Positions 15,039 to 23,014 of a DNA stretch of 64,000 bases are shown one piece after another. The translations under genes and the position numbers were made by a program. Source of the DNA: an uncultured Clostridia bacterium (GTDB lineage: Bacteria > Bacillota > Clostridia > UBA1381); assembly GCA_934489015.1 (NCBI GenBank), contig CAKSSN010000007.1:1-64000 (forward strand), in the 5' to 3' direction. How positions within the stretch are numbered: the stretch's first letter is position 1; each line of letters opens with the position of its first letter. The notes beneath the pieces were generated by a model that saw only the letters and a list, made by a program, of their open reading frames with translations, ran no database searches and was not told the DNA's origin.

Positions 15039-17153
15039 ATGACAAGCTTTTTAAGTATTGCACCGGTGCTGGTTCTGGTATGTGCAGTTATCGCGCTTTG
15101 CTTCTCGGTGTATCAGTTTTATTCGGTTAAGAAAAAACCTGAGGGAACGAGCTCTATGATTTCTATCGGAAACAAGATCCGTCAGGGAGCTATGGCTTAT
15201 CTGAAGCGTCAGTATAAGACGGTAGGTATTTTCTTCGCGGTTATGTTTGTTGTTTTATGTATTCTTGCCGGCGGCGGATTTTTAACATGGTTCGTTCCGT
15301 TTGCGTTTCTCTCCGGCGGATTTTTCTCCGGTCTTTCGGGATTTATCGGTATGAAAATTGCTACATATGCCAATACAAGAACGGCTAACGGCGCAAGAGA
15401 AAGCCTTAACAGCGGCCTTAAAATCGCTTTTGCCTCCGGCTCTGTTATGGGTCTTACGGTTGTAGGTCTGGGACTTCTTGACATAAGCGTATGGTTTCTT
15501 ATTCTCCGTGCAATATATAAAACGGATGTAAGCAGCATTATGGGTGCAATGCTTACCTTCGGAATGGGTGCAAGTTCAATGGCGCTTTTCGCACGTGTCG
15601 GCGGCGGTATTTTCACAAAGGCGGCAGACGTAGGAGCTGACCTTGTTGGTAAGGTTGAAGCAGGAATACCTGAGGACGATCCGCGTAACCCTGCCTGTAT
15701 TGCAGATAATGTAGGCGATAATGTAGGCGACGTTGCCGGAATGGGCGCCGACCTTTACGAGTCATATGTAGGCTCTGTAATTTCGTCGGGCGCACTTGCG
15801 GCGGCAGCAGGTCTTGGAATGGGCGGAGTTATAATTCCCATGCTCATTGCCGGAATAGGTATAATCGCTTCAATCATCGGTACTTTCTTTGTAAGCACAA
15901 AAGAGGGCGCAACGCAGAAAATGCTTCTCGGCTCTCTGAGAAGAGGTACATATATAAGCTCAATCATATCGGCAATAGCTTCAGCCGTTGTTATATTCAC
16001 GCTGCTTCCTGATAACACGGGCGTTTTCTGGGCTGTTGTGTCCGGACTTGCCGCAGGCGTGCTTATAGGATTTTTCACGGAATACTATACATCCGATTCA
16101 TATAAGCCGACAAAGAAGCTTGCCGAATCGTCAGAAACGGGAAGCGCTACGATTATTATAGACGGTATTGCGCTCGGTATGCTTTCAACGGCTATTCCGG
16201 TTGTTATAATCGGTATATCAATTCTTATAAGCTTTGCAGTTGCCGGCGGCTTCTCCGGCGCTGAAAACGCATTTGAAAGCGGACTTTACGGTGTTGGTAT
16301 TTCGGCTGTCGGAATGCTTTCAACACTCGGAATAACTCTTGCAACAGACGCATACGGACCTGTTGCCGATAACGCCGGCGGAATTGCCGAAATGTCGGGA
16401 CTTGAAAGCACTGTACGTGACCGCACCGACGCGCTCGACTCGCTCGGAAACACTACGGCAGCAACCGGAAAGGGCTTTGCAATAGGCTCTGCCGCACTTA
16501 CGGCGCTTGCGCTTATAGTATCGTATACGGATAAAGTTCAGGGAATATGTCAGACTAAAGGAATTGACTCTATACTTAATCTTACGCTTACAAATCCGCG
16601 TGTGCTTGTCGGACTTTTTGTCGGAGCAATGCTTCCGTTCCTCTTCAGCGCATTTACAATGCAGGCTGTAGGACGTGCGGCTCAGAAAATCGTAATCGAG
16701 GTGCGCAGACAGTTCAGAGAAATAAAAGGACTTATGCAGGGAAAGGCGGAAGCCGATTATGCAACGTGCGTTGATATATGCACGCGCTCATCGCTTAAGG
16801 AAATGATTTTGCCGGCAGCGCTCGGTATTCTCGCACCTATTGTTGTAGGTCTTTGTCTCGGAGTAAACGGCGTTGTCGGAATGCTCGCAGGAGCGCTCGT
16901 TTCGGGATTTGTTCTCGCTATAATGATGGCAAACTCAGGCGGCAGCTGGGATAATGCAAAGAAATATATAGAGGCAGGAAACTTCGGCGGAAAGGGCTCT
17001 GAAAATCATAAGGCAGCCGTTGTCGGAGATACGGTGGGCGATCCGTTTAAGGATACCTCCGGTCCGAGCATCAATATTCTTATAAAGCTTCTGAGCATGG
17101 TTTCAATCGTGTTTGCGGCGGTAGTTGTCAACTTTGAATTGTTTATAAGATAA
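15039..17153 (+). CDS. hppA: Membrane-bound K+-type proton/sodium pyrophosphatase
   Basis: An ion pump that couples pyrophosphate hydrolysis to H+ or Na+ export. The 704 residues form about 16 membrane helices. The substrate motifs are visible: DVGADLVGKVEAGIPEDDPR, IADNVGDNVGDVAGMGADL and near the end GDTVGDPFKDTSGPS. GNTTAATGKGFA carries Ala where K+-independent enzymes have Lys, so this is the K+-dependent class. Whether it pumps H+ or Na+ cannot be decided by eye. The start at 15039 follows AAAGGAAAGG; the open frame begins at 14925 but the extra residues do not belong. It is transcribed divergently from spoIIA. Confidence 0.95.
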   Translation: MTSFLSIAPVLVLVCAVIALCFSVYQFYSVKKKPEGTSSMISIGNKIRQGAMAYLKRQYKTVGIFFAVMFVVLCILAGGGFLTWFVPFAFLSGGFFSGLSGFIGMKIATYANTRTANGARESLNSGLKIAFASGSVMGLTVVGLGLLDISVWFLILRAIYKTDVSSIMGAMLTFGMGASSMALFARVGGGIFTKAADVGADLVGKVEAGIPEDDPRNPACIADNVGDNVGDVAGMGADLYESYVGSVISSGALAAAAGLGMGGVIIPMLIAGIGIIASIIGTFFVSTKEGATQKMLLGSLRRGTYISSIISAIASAVVIFTLLPDNTGVFWAVVSGLAAGVLIGFFTEYYTSDSYKPTKKLAESSETGSATIIIDGIALGMLSTAIPVVIIGISILISFAVAGGFSGAENAFESGLYGVGISAVGMLSTLGITLATDAYGPVADNAGGIAEMSGLESTVRDRTDALDSLGNTTAATGKGFAIGSAALTALALIVSYTDKVQGICQTKGIDSILNLTLTNPRVLVGLFVGAMLPFLFSAFTMQAVGRAAQKIVIEVRRQFREIKGLMQGKAEADYATCVDICTRSSLKEMILPAALGILAPIVVGLCLGVNGVVGMLAGALVSGFVLAIMMANSGGSWDNAKKYIEAGNFGGKGSENHKAAVVGDTVGDPFKDTSGPSINILIKLLSMVSIVFAAVVVNFELFIR

Positions 17154-17160
17154 AAATAAG

Positions 17161-17198
17161 AGGCTGTTTAAAAGGTCAATTGACCTTTTAAACAGCCT
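17161..17198. terminator. Bidirectional terminator, 19-bp perfect palindrome
   Basis: AGGCTGTTTAAAAGG followed by its inverse around a central TCAATTGA, then CTTTTC on the + side and a short A run on the other. It lies between convergent hppA and the ACP gene. Confidence 0.85.
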
Positions 17199-17223
17199 TT
17201 TCTTATTAATATTTCTTTGTTTA

Positions 17224-17451
17224 TCAATTTACTTTCTTTTCGAGATAATCCGCAGCATCTTTCAGCGTTACAAGCTTTCTTATATCCTTTTCCGGAACCT
17301 CAATATCAAATTCATCCTCAAACGCTACAATAATGTTTATAATGTCAAAGGAGTTAAGACCCAAATCCGCAATAAGCTTTGAATCGGGCGAAACCTTATT
17401 TTCGTCTATGTCTATAACCGATTTTAAAATTGAAATAACCTTATCATACAT
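17224..17451 (-). CDS. Acyl carrier protein
   Basis: A 75-residue acidic four-helix carrier that holds acyl groups on 4'-phosphopantetheine. The attachment Ser is in ADLGLNSFDIINII (about residue 35). The preceding VSPDSKLI and the following FEDEFDIEVPEKDI are typical. It is encoded just downstream of an acyl ligase on the same strand, so it probably receives the activated acyl chain, rather than being the main fatty-acid-synthesis ACP. That role split is inference. Confidence 0.92.
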   Translation of the reverse strand: MYDKVISILKSVIDIDENKVSPDSKLIADLGLNSFDIINIIVAFEDEFDIEVPEKDIRKLVTLKDAADYLEKKVN

Positions 17452-17478
17452 AAATTTAATTTCTCCTTTCTTTGCGCC

Positions 17479-19044
17479 TTACTTGCTGCGCTTTATTTTC
17501 TTTGTTGTTGTCTTTTCAAATTCTTCTGTGCGGAATTTTGTTTTTGCTATCTGCTTATATAAAGGCAGAGTTTTGTTAAGCTCCGTAATTTTTTCTTCAA
17601 TTCCGTCCCTGTTTTCCGCATAGATTTCGGCGGTTATCAGTCCGCCGTTCTCGTAAACTATAACCTCGTCGACGTTTTCTATAAGAATAATCATGGCTTC
17701 AAGCTCTTCGGGGCTTACATTTTTGCCGTTGGGCAAAATTATAAGATTTTTCTTTCTCCCGGCAATGTAGAGAAAATTATTTTCGTCAAAGCGTCCCAAG
17801 TCTCCGGTTTTAAACCAATCTCCGTCAAAGGCACGCGCCGTTTCTTCTTCCGCTTTGAAATAGCCCTTTGTTACAATTTCTCCTCTGATATATATTTCTC
17901 CGATACCGTCCGAGTCCTTGTCAACAATTTTAACCTCGCAGCCCGGCACAACGCAGCCCACGCTCGGAAAATTATTGTGCCTGTTTCGCGTTGTCGCAAC
18001 AATCGGGGAACATTCCGTAATTCCGTAGCCGTTTATTGTCTTTATTCCGAAAGCGCTTATTCCTTCAATAAGCTCGCTGCTTATTGCCGCGCCGCCGGAT
18101 ATGAGCATTTCAAGATTTCCTCCGAAGCCGTCAATTACCGACTTAAACAGCTTCCGTCTTAAATCTATCCCGATTTTAAGCATGGCGTTGCTGAATTTAA
18201 CCAGGTTTTTAAGCGCCTTATCCTTATTCTGCTTTTTCGCGTTTTCCCAGACGTTTTTGTAAAGCGACTCTATAATCAGGGGAACTACCGAAAGATGTCT
18301 TGGCTTTGAAAGAGCTATGTCACGCTTTAAATATTTAAGGCTTTGGTTTATGAAAACCGGATAGCCCAAAAGGAGCTGACAGAGCACGCCCGCCATCATT
18401 CCGAAAGTGTGATGAAGCGGAAGCAGGAGTATTGTGCCTTCGGTTACATATAAATTTTTGCAGCTGTCAACGGCGTCACGTGCAAGATTTCCGTGCGTCA
18501 GCATAACGCCCTTGCTTATTCCTGTTGTTCCGGAGGTGTAAACGATTGCCGCCAAATCATCGGGCTTTATTTCAATATCCTCTGCTGCTTTTTCTTCAAG
18601 CGCCGCAAACTCGCTCATGCAAACCGCCTTTATGTCTCCGAGCTGCGCTTCTTCAATCTCATCGCTGTAGTTTTTTGAATAAAAAACAATTTTACATTCT
18701 GCCCTTTTTATAAGCGCTCCGGCTTCGCTTCCGCTTAGCTCCTTATCAATCGGAACGGCAACATTTCCGCTGCAAACCGCCGCAAAATACGATAAAATCC
18801 ATTCATAGCTGTTTTCTCCGTAAATTGCAACATTGCACCCGTCATATCCGCAGGAGCGCAAAAAGGCAATAAGCTTTTCCGTATCGCCCGCAAACTGCGA
18901 ATATTTAATTTCAGTAATGTTTTCTTTTCTGTCCGCAAACCAAAACGCCTTTTTGTCTGCATACTTGGTTTTGCATAAGAATAGCAAATCCTGAAGCGTT
19001 TTCAGCTCCTCAACCTCATAAAGCGGATAATTTATATTTTTCAA
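17479..19044 (-). CDS. Long-chain acyl-CoA/acyl-ACP ligase
   Basis: An AMP-forming ligase that activates fatty acids. About 521 residues. The adenylation signatures are VYTSGTTGISKGVMLTHGN (about residue 170), NGYGITECSPIVA, DWFKTGDLGRFD and GRKKNLIILPNGKNVSP. The C-terminal Lys region is TTTKKIKR. There is no ATG start. A TTG at 19044 gives the family-like KNINYPLYEVEEL; a TTG at 19062 adds six residues. No strong ribosome-binding site is visible. The ACP gene begins 27 nt after its stop, suggesting the product is acyl-ACP or that the pair loads exogenous fatty acids into lipids. Confidence 0.85.
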   Translation of the reverse strand: MKNINYPLYEVEELKTLQDLLFLCKTKYADKKAFWFADRKENITEIKYSQFAGDTEKLIAFLRSCGYDGCNVAIYGENSYEWILSYFAAVCSGNVAVPIDKELSGSEAGALIKRAECKIVFYSKNYSDEIEEAQLGDIKAVCMSEFAALEEKAAEDIEIKPDDLAAIVYTSGTTGISKGVMLTHGNLARDAVDSCKNLYVTEGTILLLPLHHTFGMMAGVLCQLLLGYPVFINQSLKYLKRDIALSKPRHLSVVPLIIESLYKNVWENAKKQNKDKALKNLVKFSNAMLKIGIDLRRKLFKSVIDGFGGNLEMLISGGAAISSELIEGISAFGIKTINGYGITECSPIVATTRNRHNNFPSVGCVVPGCEVKIVDKDSDGIGEIYIRGEIVTKGYFKAEEETARAFDGDWFKTGDLGRFDENNFLYIAGRKKNLIILPNGKNVSPEELEAMIILIENVDEVIVYENGGLITAEIYAENRDGIEEKITELNKTLPLYKQIAKTKFRTEEFEKTTTKKIKRSK

Positions 19045-19252
19045 TTTAACACCACATTTCAATCAAATTTTATTTTCTTATAATATTATATCAGAAAAAT
19101 ATTCCGCTGTCAATCCTAATTTAACAAAGCACTGCTTTTTTTGCTCTTTACTTTAAGAATTAATTTTCGGGAGCTTACTTTGCAAATTTACGCAATTTTC
19201 TTGACTTTTAATTTCCGATATAGTATAATAAAGTAAAAGGCGGGGAGCAGCA

Positions 19253-19846
19253 ATGGAAACAGCAAATTTAAATGCGGGATTAATATTAAAGCAGCTGAGG
19301 AAAAAGCTCGGCATAACGCAGCGTGAGCTTGCCGAAAAGATTAACGTAAGCAACAGAACTGTTTCGGCGTGGGAGAATAATACAAGACAAATGAAGCTTG
19401 ACAAAATGCTGAAAATTCTTGAAAGCTGCGATATGTCGCTTTACGAGCTTTTTACTGACAGAGATTTTCCGATGAATAATTTCAGGCTGTATATATGCAA
19501 GATGTGCGGCAATATAATCATAGCTCACCGTGAGGCGGATGTAAGCTGCTGCGGTATGCTGCTTAAGCCGGAAAGCATGGAGCACTTCGGCAAATTCCCC
19601 GAATATGATGTACAAAGGCGCGACGGATATATTAAGTTTACAATATATCACGATTCACATATACGCCATTATATAAAATTTATTTCATACATAACCGGAA
19701 AGGGAAGTTCATATACAACGCTTAGCTATTCATCGCCGCCGGTTTTATATGCGCCCGATTACGGTGAGGGCGAACTGCTTGTTTATTGTACAAGGCATGG
19801 GCTTTGCCATGCGCATTATTTGGGTAAGGAGGACTCGGAAAAGTGA
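19253..19846 (+). CDS. XRE regulator fused to a desulfoferrodoxin-like domain
   Basis: Residues 8-66 are a Cro/C1 helix-turn-helix (KQLRKKLGITQRELAEKINV). Residues 78-102 match the desulforedoxin Fe(Cys)4 centre: C82-x2-C85 and adjacent C99-C100. Residues 125-190 resemble the superoxide reductase domain: H133 and H139 with HYIKFISYITG, and YCTRHG carrying C179 and H182. Four of the five usual centre-II iron ligands are present; the early His (KHVP in reductases) is replaced by KFPE. I infer an iron-based redox sensor rather than an enzyme. Its stop overlaps the start of an AraC-family gene (GTGA). Confidence 0.82.
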   Translation: METANLNAGLILKQLRKKLGITQRELAEKINVSNRTVSAWENNTRQMKLDKMLKILESCDMSLYELFTDRDFPMNNFRLYICKMCGNIIIAHREADVSCCGMLLKPESMEHFGKFPEYDVQRRDGYIKFTIYHDSHIRHYIKFISYITGKGSSYTTLSYSSPPVLYAPDYGEGELLVYCTRHGLCHAHYLGKEDSEK

Positions 19847-20709
19847 CAGACCATGAATTTCCGCTGAAAAAGCTTGTAAATGTTAGTACGCTTTATACGG
19901 CGTATGATGATATTAAACGGTTTGACTTTGTTTTTGACGGCGAACGGCACGATTTTTGGGAGCTTGTTTATGTTGTCAGCGGGGAAGTCGGCGCAACGGC
20001 GGACAGCCGCGTTTATACGCTCAGAGAAGGGCAGATTATTTTCCATAAGCCTATGGAATTTCACAAGCTCTGGTCAAGCGGCGGAACGGAGCCGCACGTT
20101 ATAATTCTTACTTTCGGCGCGGACGGCGAGGCTATGAAATATTTTGAAAACAGTATATTTCTCATGTCGCCCGACAGTGCGGACGAGCTTTTTCGCATAT
20201 TTGAGGAAATAAATCTGTCATTTGACAGAAGCTCCGACTCAAAATTATCTCTTAAAAAGGATTATGACGAATATCGGTTAAATATGCTTGCGGTCAGAAT
20301 TGAGCTGCTGCTTTTGAAAATTCTTCAGGGTACAAAGCAAAGCGTTAAGGAGGACAGGCACGCTGCGGCGGAAATATACAGAAAAATTATATGCATTATG
20401 GAGGAGAACATAGACAAAAATCTTTCAATCTCCGATATTGCCGTCAGATGCGGAATAAGCGAAAGCTATCTGAAAAAAATTTTTACGAAATACTCCGGAA
20501 GCGGAGCGGCAAAATATTTTCTCAGGCTTAAAATTTCAAGAGCCTGCACAATGCTGCTTGCCGGGAAAAGCGTTGCAAGAACGAGCGAGCTTTTGGCGTT
20601 TGGCAATCAGCAGTATTTCAGTACCGTGTTTAAGCGAGAAACGGGATATTCGCCGACAGCTTATAAAAAGCATATTTTAATAGACGGCAACCGCGATAAA
20701 AGACGGTAA
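19843..20709 (+). CDS. AraC-family transcriptional regulator
   Basis: A 288-residue regulator with an N-terminal cupin-like sensing domain (HDFWELVYVVSGEVGA, then GQIIFHKPMEFHKL) and a C-terminal double helix-turn-helix (NLSISDIAVRCGISESYLKK, then FGNQQYFSTVFKRETGYSP). The GTG start overlaps the stop of the XRE-desulfoferrodoxin gene, and AAGGAGG lies 10 nt upstream. The two regulators are therefore cotranscribed and coupled. No target gene follows on this strand before the terminator, so they act elsewhere or on themselves. Confidence 0.9.
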   Translation: MTDHEFPLKKLVNVSTLYTAYDDIKRFDFVFDGERHDFWELVYVVSGEVGATADSRVYTLREGQIIFHKPMEFHKLWSSGGTEPHVIILTFGADGEAMKYFENSIFLMSPDSADELFRIFEEINLSFDRSSDSKLSLKKDYDEYRLNMLAVRIELLLLKILQGTKQSVKEDRHAAAEIYRKIICIMEENIDKNLSISDIAVRCGISESYLKKIFTKYSGSGAAKYFLRLKISRACTMLLAGKSVARTSELLAFGNQQYFSTVFKRETGYSPTAYKKHILIDGNRDKRR

Positions 20710-20768
20710 AAGTTTAAAAAAGTCAAGCTCGGCTTGTTGATTTTAAAGTTGTTTATAAATAAGCGAAA

Positions 20769-20804
20769 GCTGCCGCCGAAAGTCAATTGACTTTCGGCGG
20801 CAGC
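20769..20804. terminator. Bidirectional terminator, 18-bp perfect palindrome
   Basis: GCTGCCGCCGAAAG and its inverse around TCAATTGA, followed by CTTTTTA. It lies between the convergent AraC and SLH-protein genes and shares its centre with the palindromes at 17161 and 31140. Confidence 0.85.
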
Positions 20805-20823
20805 CTTTTTATCTTGTATAATA

Positions 20824-22650
20824 TCAGCCGCCGATAATAATTATCTTGGCAACAAACGCACCGTTTGACTGCGAGCCGTGAACGGTAACCGTCTGTCCTA
20901 CAGCAATATCCTTTACCTTCTTGGCAGCTCCCGCTTCGGTGAGGATTGTTGTTGTACCATCCTTGCAGTAAACCGTTTCTTCAATTGTGTAATTGTCGCT
21001 GTTTCTGTAGGAAACCTTGATAAAGCCGTATGCCGAATTTACAGCCGTAACAACGCCGTCGATTTTTCCTGTTGTTGACTGCGCGCTCGATGCTGAAATT
21101 TTCGTTACTGTTTCGCTTTCAAGCGTTATTTTTACAACGTCGCCTACTCTGAAATCGTAAAGTGTTCCGTCGTCCCCGTTAATTTTGATTGAAACGCCCG
21201 TAGCAACGGCAAATTCTCTGTCCTCACCGTTTACGTTTACAACGATTGACGGCATTTGAGAAATATTAATCGACTTGATTGTTCCTTCAATAGTTTTGCT
21301 CGTTGAGGTTGCCTTAATTCCGGTAATCTTTCCGTAGTTGAGCGTGAGCGTAACTCTGTCGCCTACATAAACCGAGCTGAAGTCTGCGGTATCGTTATTT
21401 TTTATAACCGTAACATCATCTGCTATAGGATATGTATTTCCGTCATATTCCTCTTTTGCATGAGTGATTGTCATTGTAAACTCCGGCTCAAGAGATATGT
21501 CGCTTATAACCGCGTTTGTAATTGTCGTTTCCTTTGTTTCGCCCATTATTTTTTCAACCTTGCCGTCAACAAGCTCAAGCTTTACATAGTCATACTGCTT
21601 GAAGTTTGTAAGGCTTGACGGTGAATCGTTATATGTTACCGAAACGGACGGACTACACTCATATGATGTGTTTGTCGTATCTCCGTCTTTTCTTATTGTA
21701 ATTCTTGTAACGGAGCCCGAAGTGCTTCTTGCCTGGAATGTTCCCGAAATCTGCTCATCGGGTACCGATGACAAGGTGTCTATATAAGCAACCTTGTTGT
21801 TTGAAAGCGTAACAATTGCCGAAACGCCGACTGTCATATATTTCGGGCTTGTTTCAACGCCGTCTACCTTCATAAGAACGTTTGCAAGATATGTATATTT
21901 AACAATATCTCCGTCCTTGTCGGTCATTGAAACAATTCGTCCGTTTGTGTCAACCTCAGAGAGCTTGCCTGTTACAATGGTGTAGTCCATTTTGCTTACC
22001 ATACGGCTGAGCATTACTGCCATCTGGCTTCTGAGAACGCTTGTGTTCGGTGAAAAGGTTCCGTCCTCCATACCTGTCATAACGCCGTTGTCGGAAACAA
22101 ATTTAACGTATTGAAGCGCATTTGACGGAATATCTTTCTGGTCGCTGAAGTCAAGCGTTACCGACTGCGAGCTTGTTGCCGACTTTTGTCCGCCCATTGC
22201 CTTTGTTATTATAATTGCCGCCTCATATCTCGGCATAGCCTCGTTTTTGAGCTTGTCCTTAAGATATGTGTTAAGGTCGTCAACCGATAAAACATCTCTG
22301 TAGAGCAGGAAGCAGATTTCATCCGTTCCCCATGTAAGTCCATATGGCTTTAATGTTTCGCCGAATGTGTCAACAGCCTTTTTCAAAACCTCTTCATTGG
22401 CCTCGTCAAGCGCGCCCATTGCTCTTGAAAAGAGCGCAAGAACTTCAAGACGCGTAACACTGTTGTCGGGCTTAAAGGTATTGTCGTCATAGCCGGTTAT
22501 GTATCCTCTGTCAACCATGTCCATAACCTGACTGTATGCCCAGTCGTACTTGTCCTTTGAAAAATCACTGAATTTATCTGCTGCCGACGCTGTCAAAAGG
22601 CAGGAAGCCATGATAGCACCCGACAGAACTACGCTTATTAATTTTTTCAC
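20824..22650 (-). CDS. Secreted SLH-domain surface protein, 608 aa
   Basis: A cell-surface protein held on the wall through S-layer homology domains. The GTG at 22650 follows GGAGG by 8 nt and gives a signal peptide (KKLISVVLSGAIMASCLLTA, cut near SAADKF). Three SLH units follow: FSDFSKD...TFKPDNSVTRLEVLALF, a divergent middle unit, and FSDQKDI...TFSPNTSVLRSQMAVML. The rest is Thr/Val/Asp-rich beta structure with recurring short modules (VVKITLES, VKLELVDGKVEKI). No catalytic domain is recognisable. It is divergent from a second SLH gene. Confidence 0.88.
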   Translation of the reverse strand: MKKLISVVLSGAIMASCLLTASAADKFSDFSKDKYDWAYSQVMDMVDRGYITGYDDNTFKPDNSVTRLEVLALFSRAMGALDEANEEVLKKAVDTFGETLKPYGLTWGTDEICFLLYRDVLSVDDLNTYLKDKLKNEAMPRYEAAIIITKAMGGQKSATSSQSVTLDFSDQKDIPSNALQYVKFVSDNGVMTGMEDGTFSPNTSVLRSQMAVMLSRMVSKMDYTIVTGKLSEVDTNGRIVSMTDKDGDIVKYTYLANVLMKVDGVETSPKYMTVGVSAIVTLSNNKVAYIDTLSSVPDEQISGTFQARSTSGSVTRITIRKDGDTTNTSYECSPSVSVTYNDSPSSLTNFKQYDYVKLELVDGKVEKIMGETKETTITNAVISDISLEPEFTMTITHAKEEYDGNTYPIADDVTVIKNNDTADFSSVYVGDRVTLTLNYGKITGIKATSTSKTIEGTIKSINISQMPSIVVNVNGEDREFAVATGVSIKINGDDGTLYDFRVGDVVKITLESETVTKISASSAQSTTGKIDGVVTAVNSAYGFIKVSYRNSDNYTIEETVYCKDGTTTILTEAGAAKKVKDIAVGQTVTVHGSQSNGAFVAKIIIIGG

Positions 22651-22749
22651 TGTTATATCCTCCAATTCCAAGAAATATTCAGACAGCGCAAAATCCGTTT
22701 TTCAGCTGTCTGTACTGAGTGTTAAGGGTATAAATCCTCTCTTAGTATA

Positions 22750-22778
22750 ATAATAACACAAAAAACGCAAATGTTCAA
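22750..22778 (-). promoter_or_regulatory. Promoter of the leftward SLH gene
   Basis: Leftward TTGAAC, 17-bp spacer, TATTAT. The leader of about 90 nt contains a loose hairpin, AGACAGC with GCTGTCT, at 22681-22711. Confidence 0.6.
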
Positions 22779-22905
22779 GTATTTATTCGTAAATTTTATT
22801 AAATTTTTGTTACCAATATATTTGTTTTTTGTTACTTTTATGAAAAACGAAGTATTTGTACTATAATATTATATTTAATAATTTTGAAATTCCATAAATT
22901 ACAGC

Positions 22906-22934
22906 TTGATTTTTTGTATAAAGTAGTGTATCAT
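22906..22934 (+). promoter_or_regulatory. Promoter of the rightward SLH gene
   Basis: TTGATT, 17-bp spacer, TATCAT; the start would be near 22941, about 75 nt before the gene. The 364 nt between the two SLH genes (22651-23014) otherwise hold only AT-rich sequence. Confidence 0.55.
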
Positions 22935-23014
22935 AGCAATCGTGGTTGACATAAGTCTAAAACTTACGTAAACCAAATACAGAGCACAGCTCTGAAAAAT
23001 CAGGAGGTAACTTA

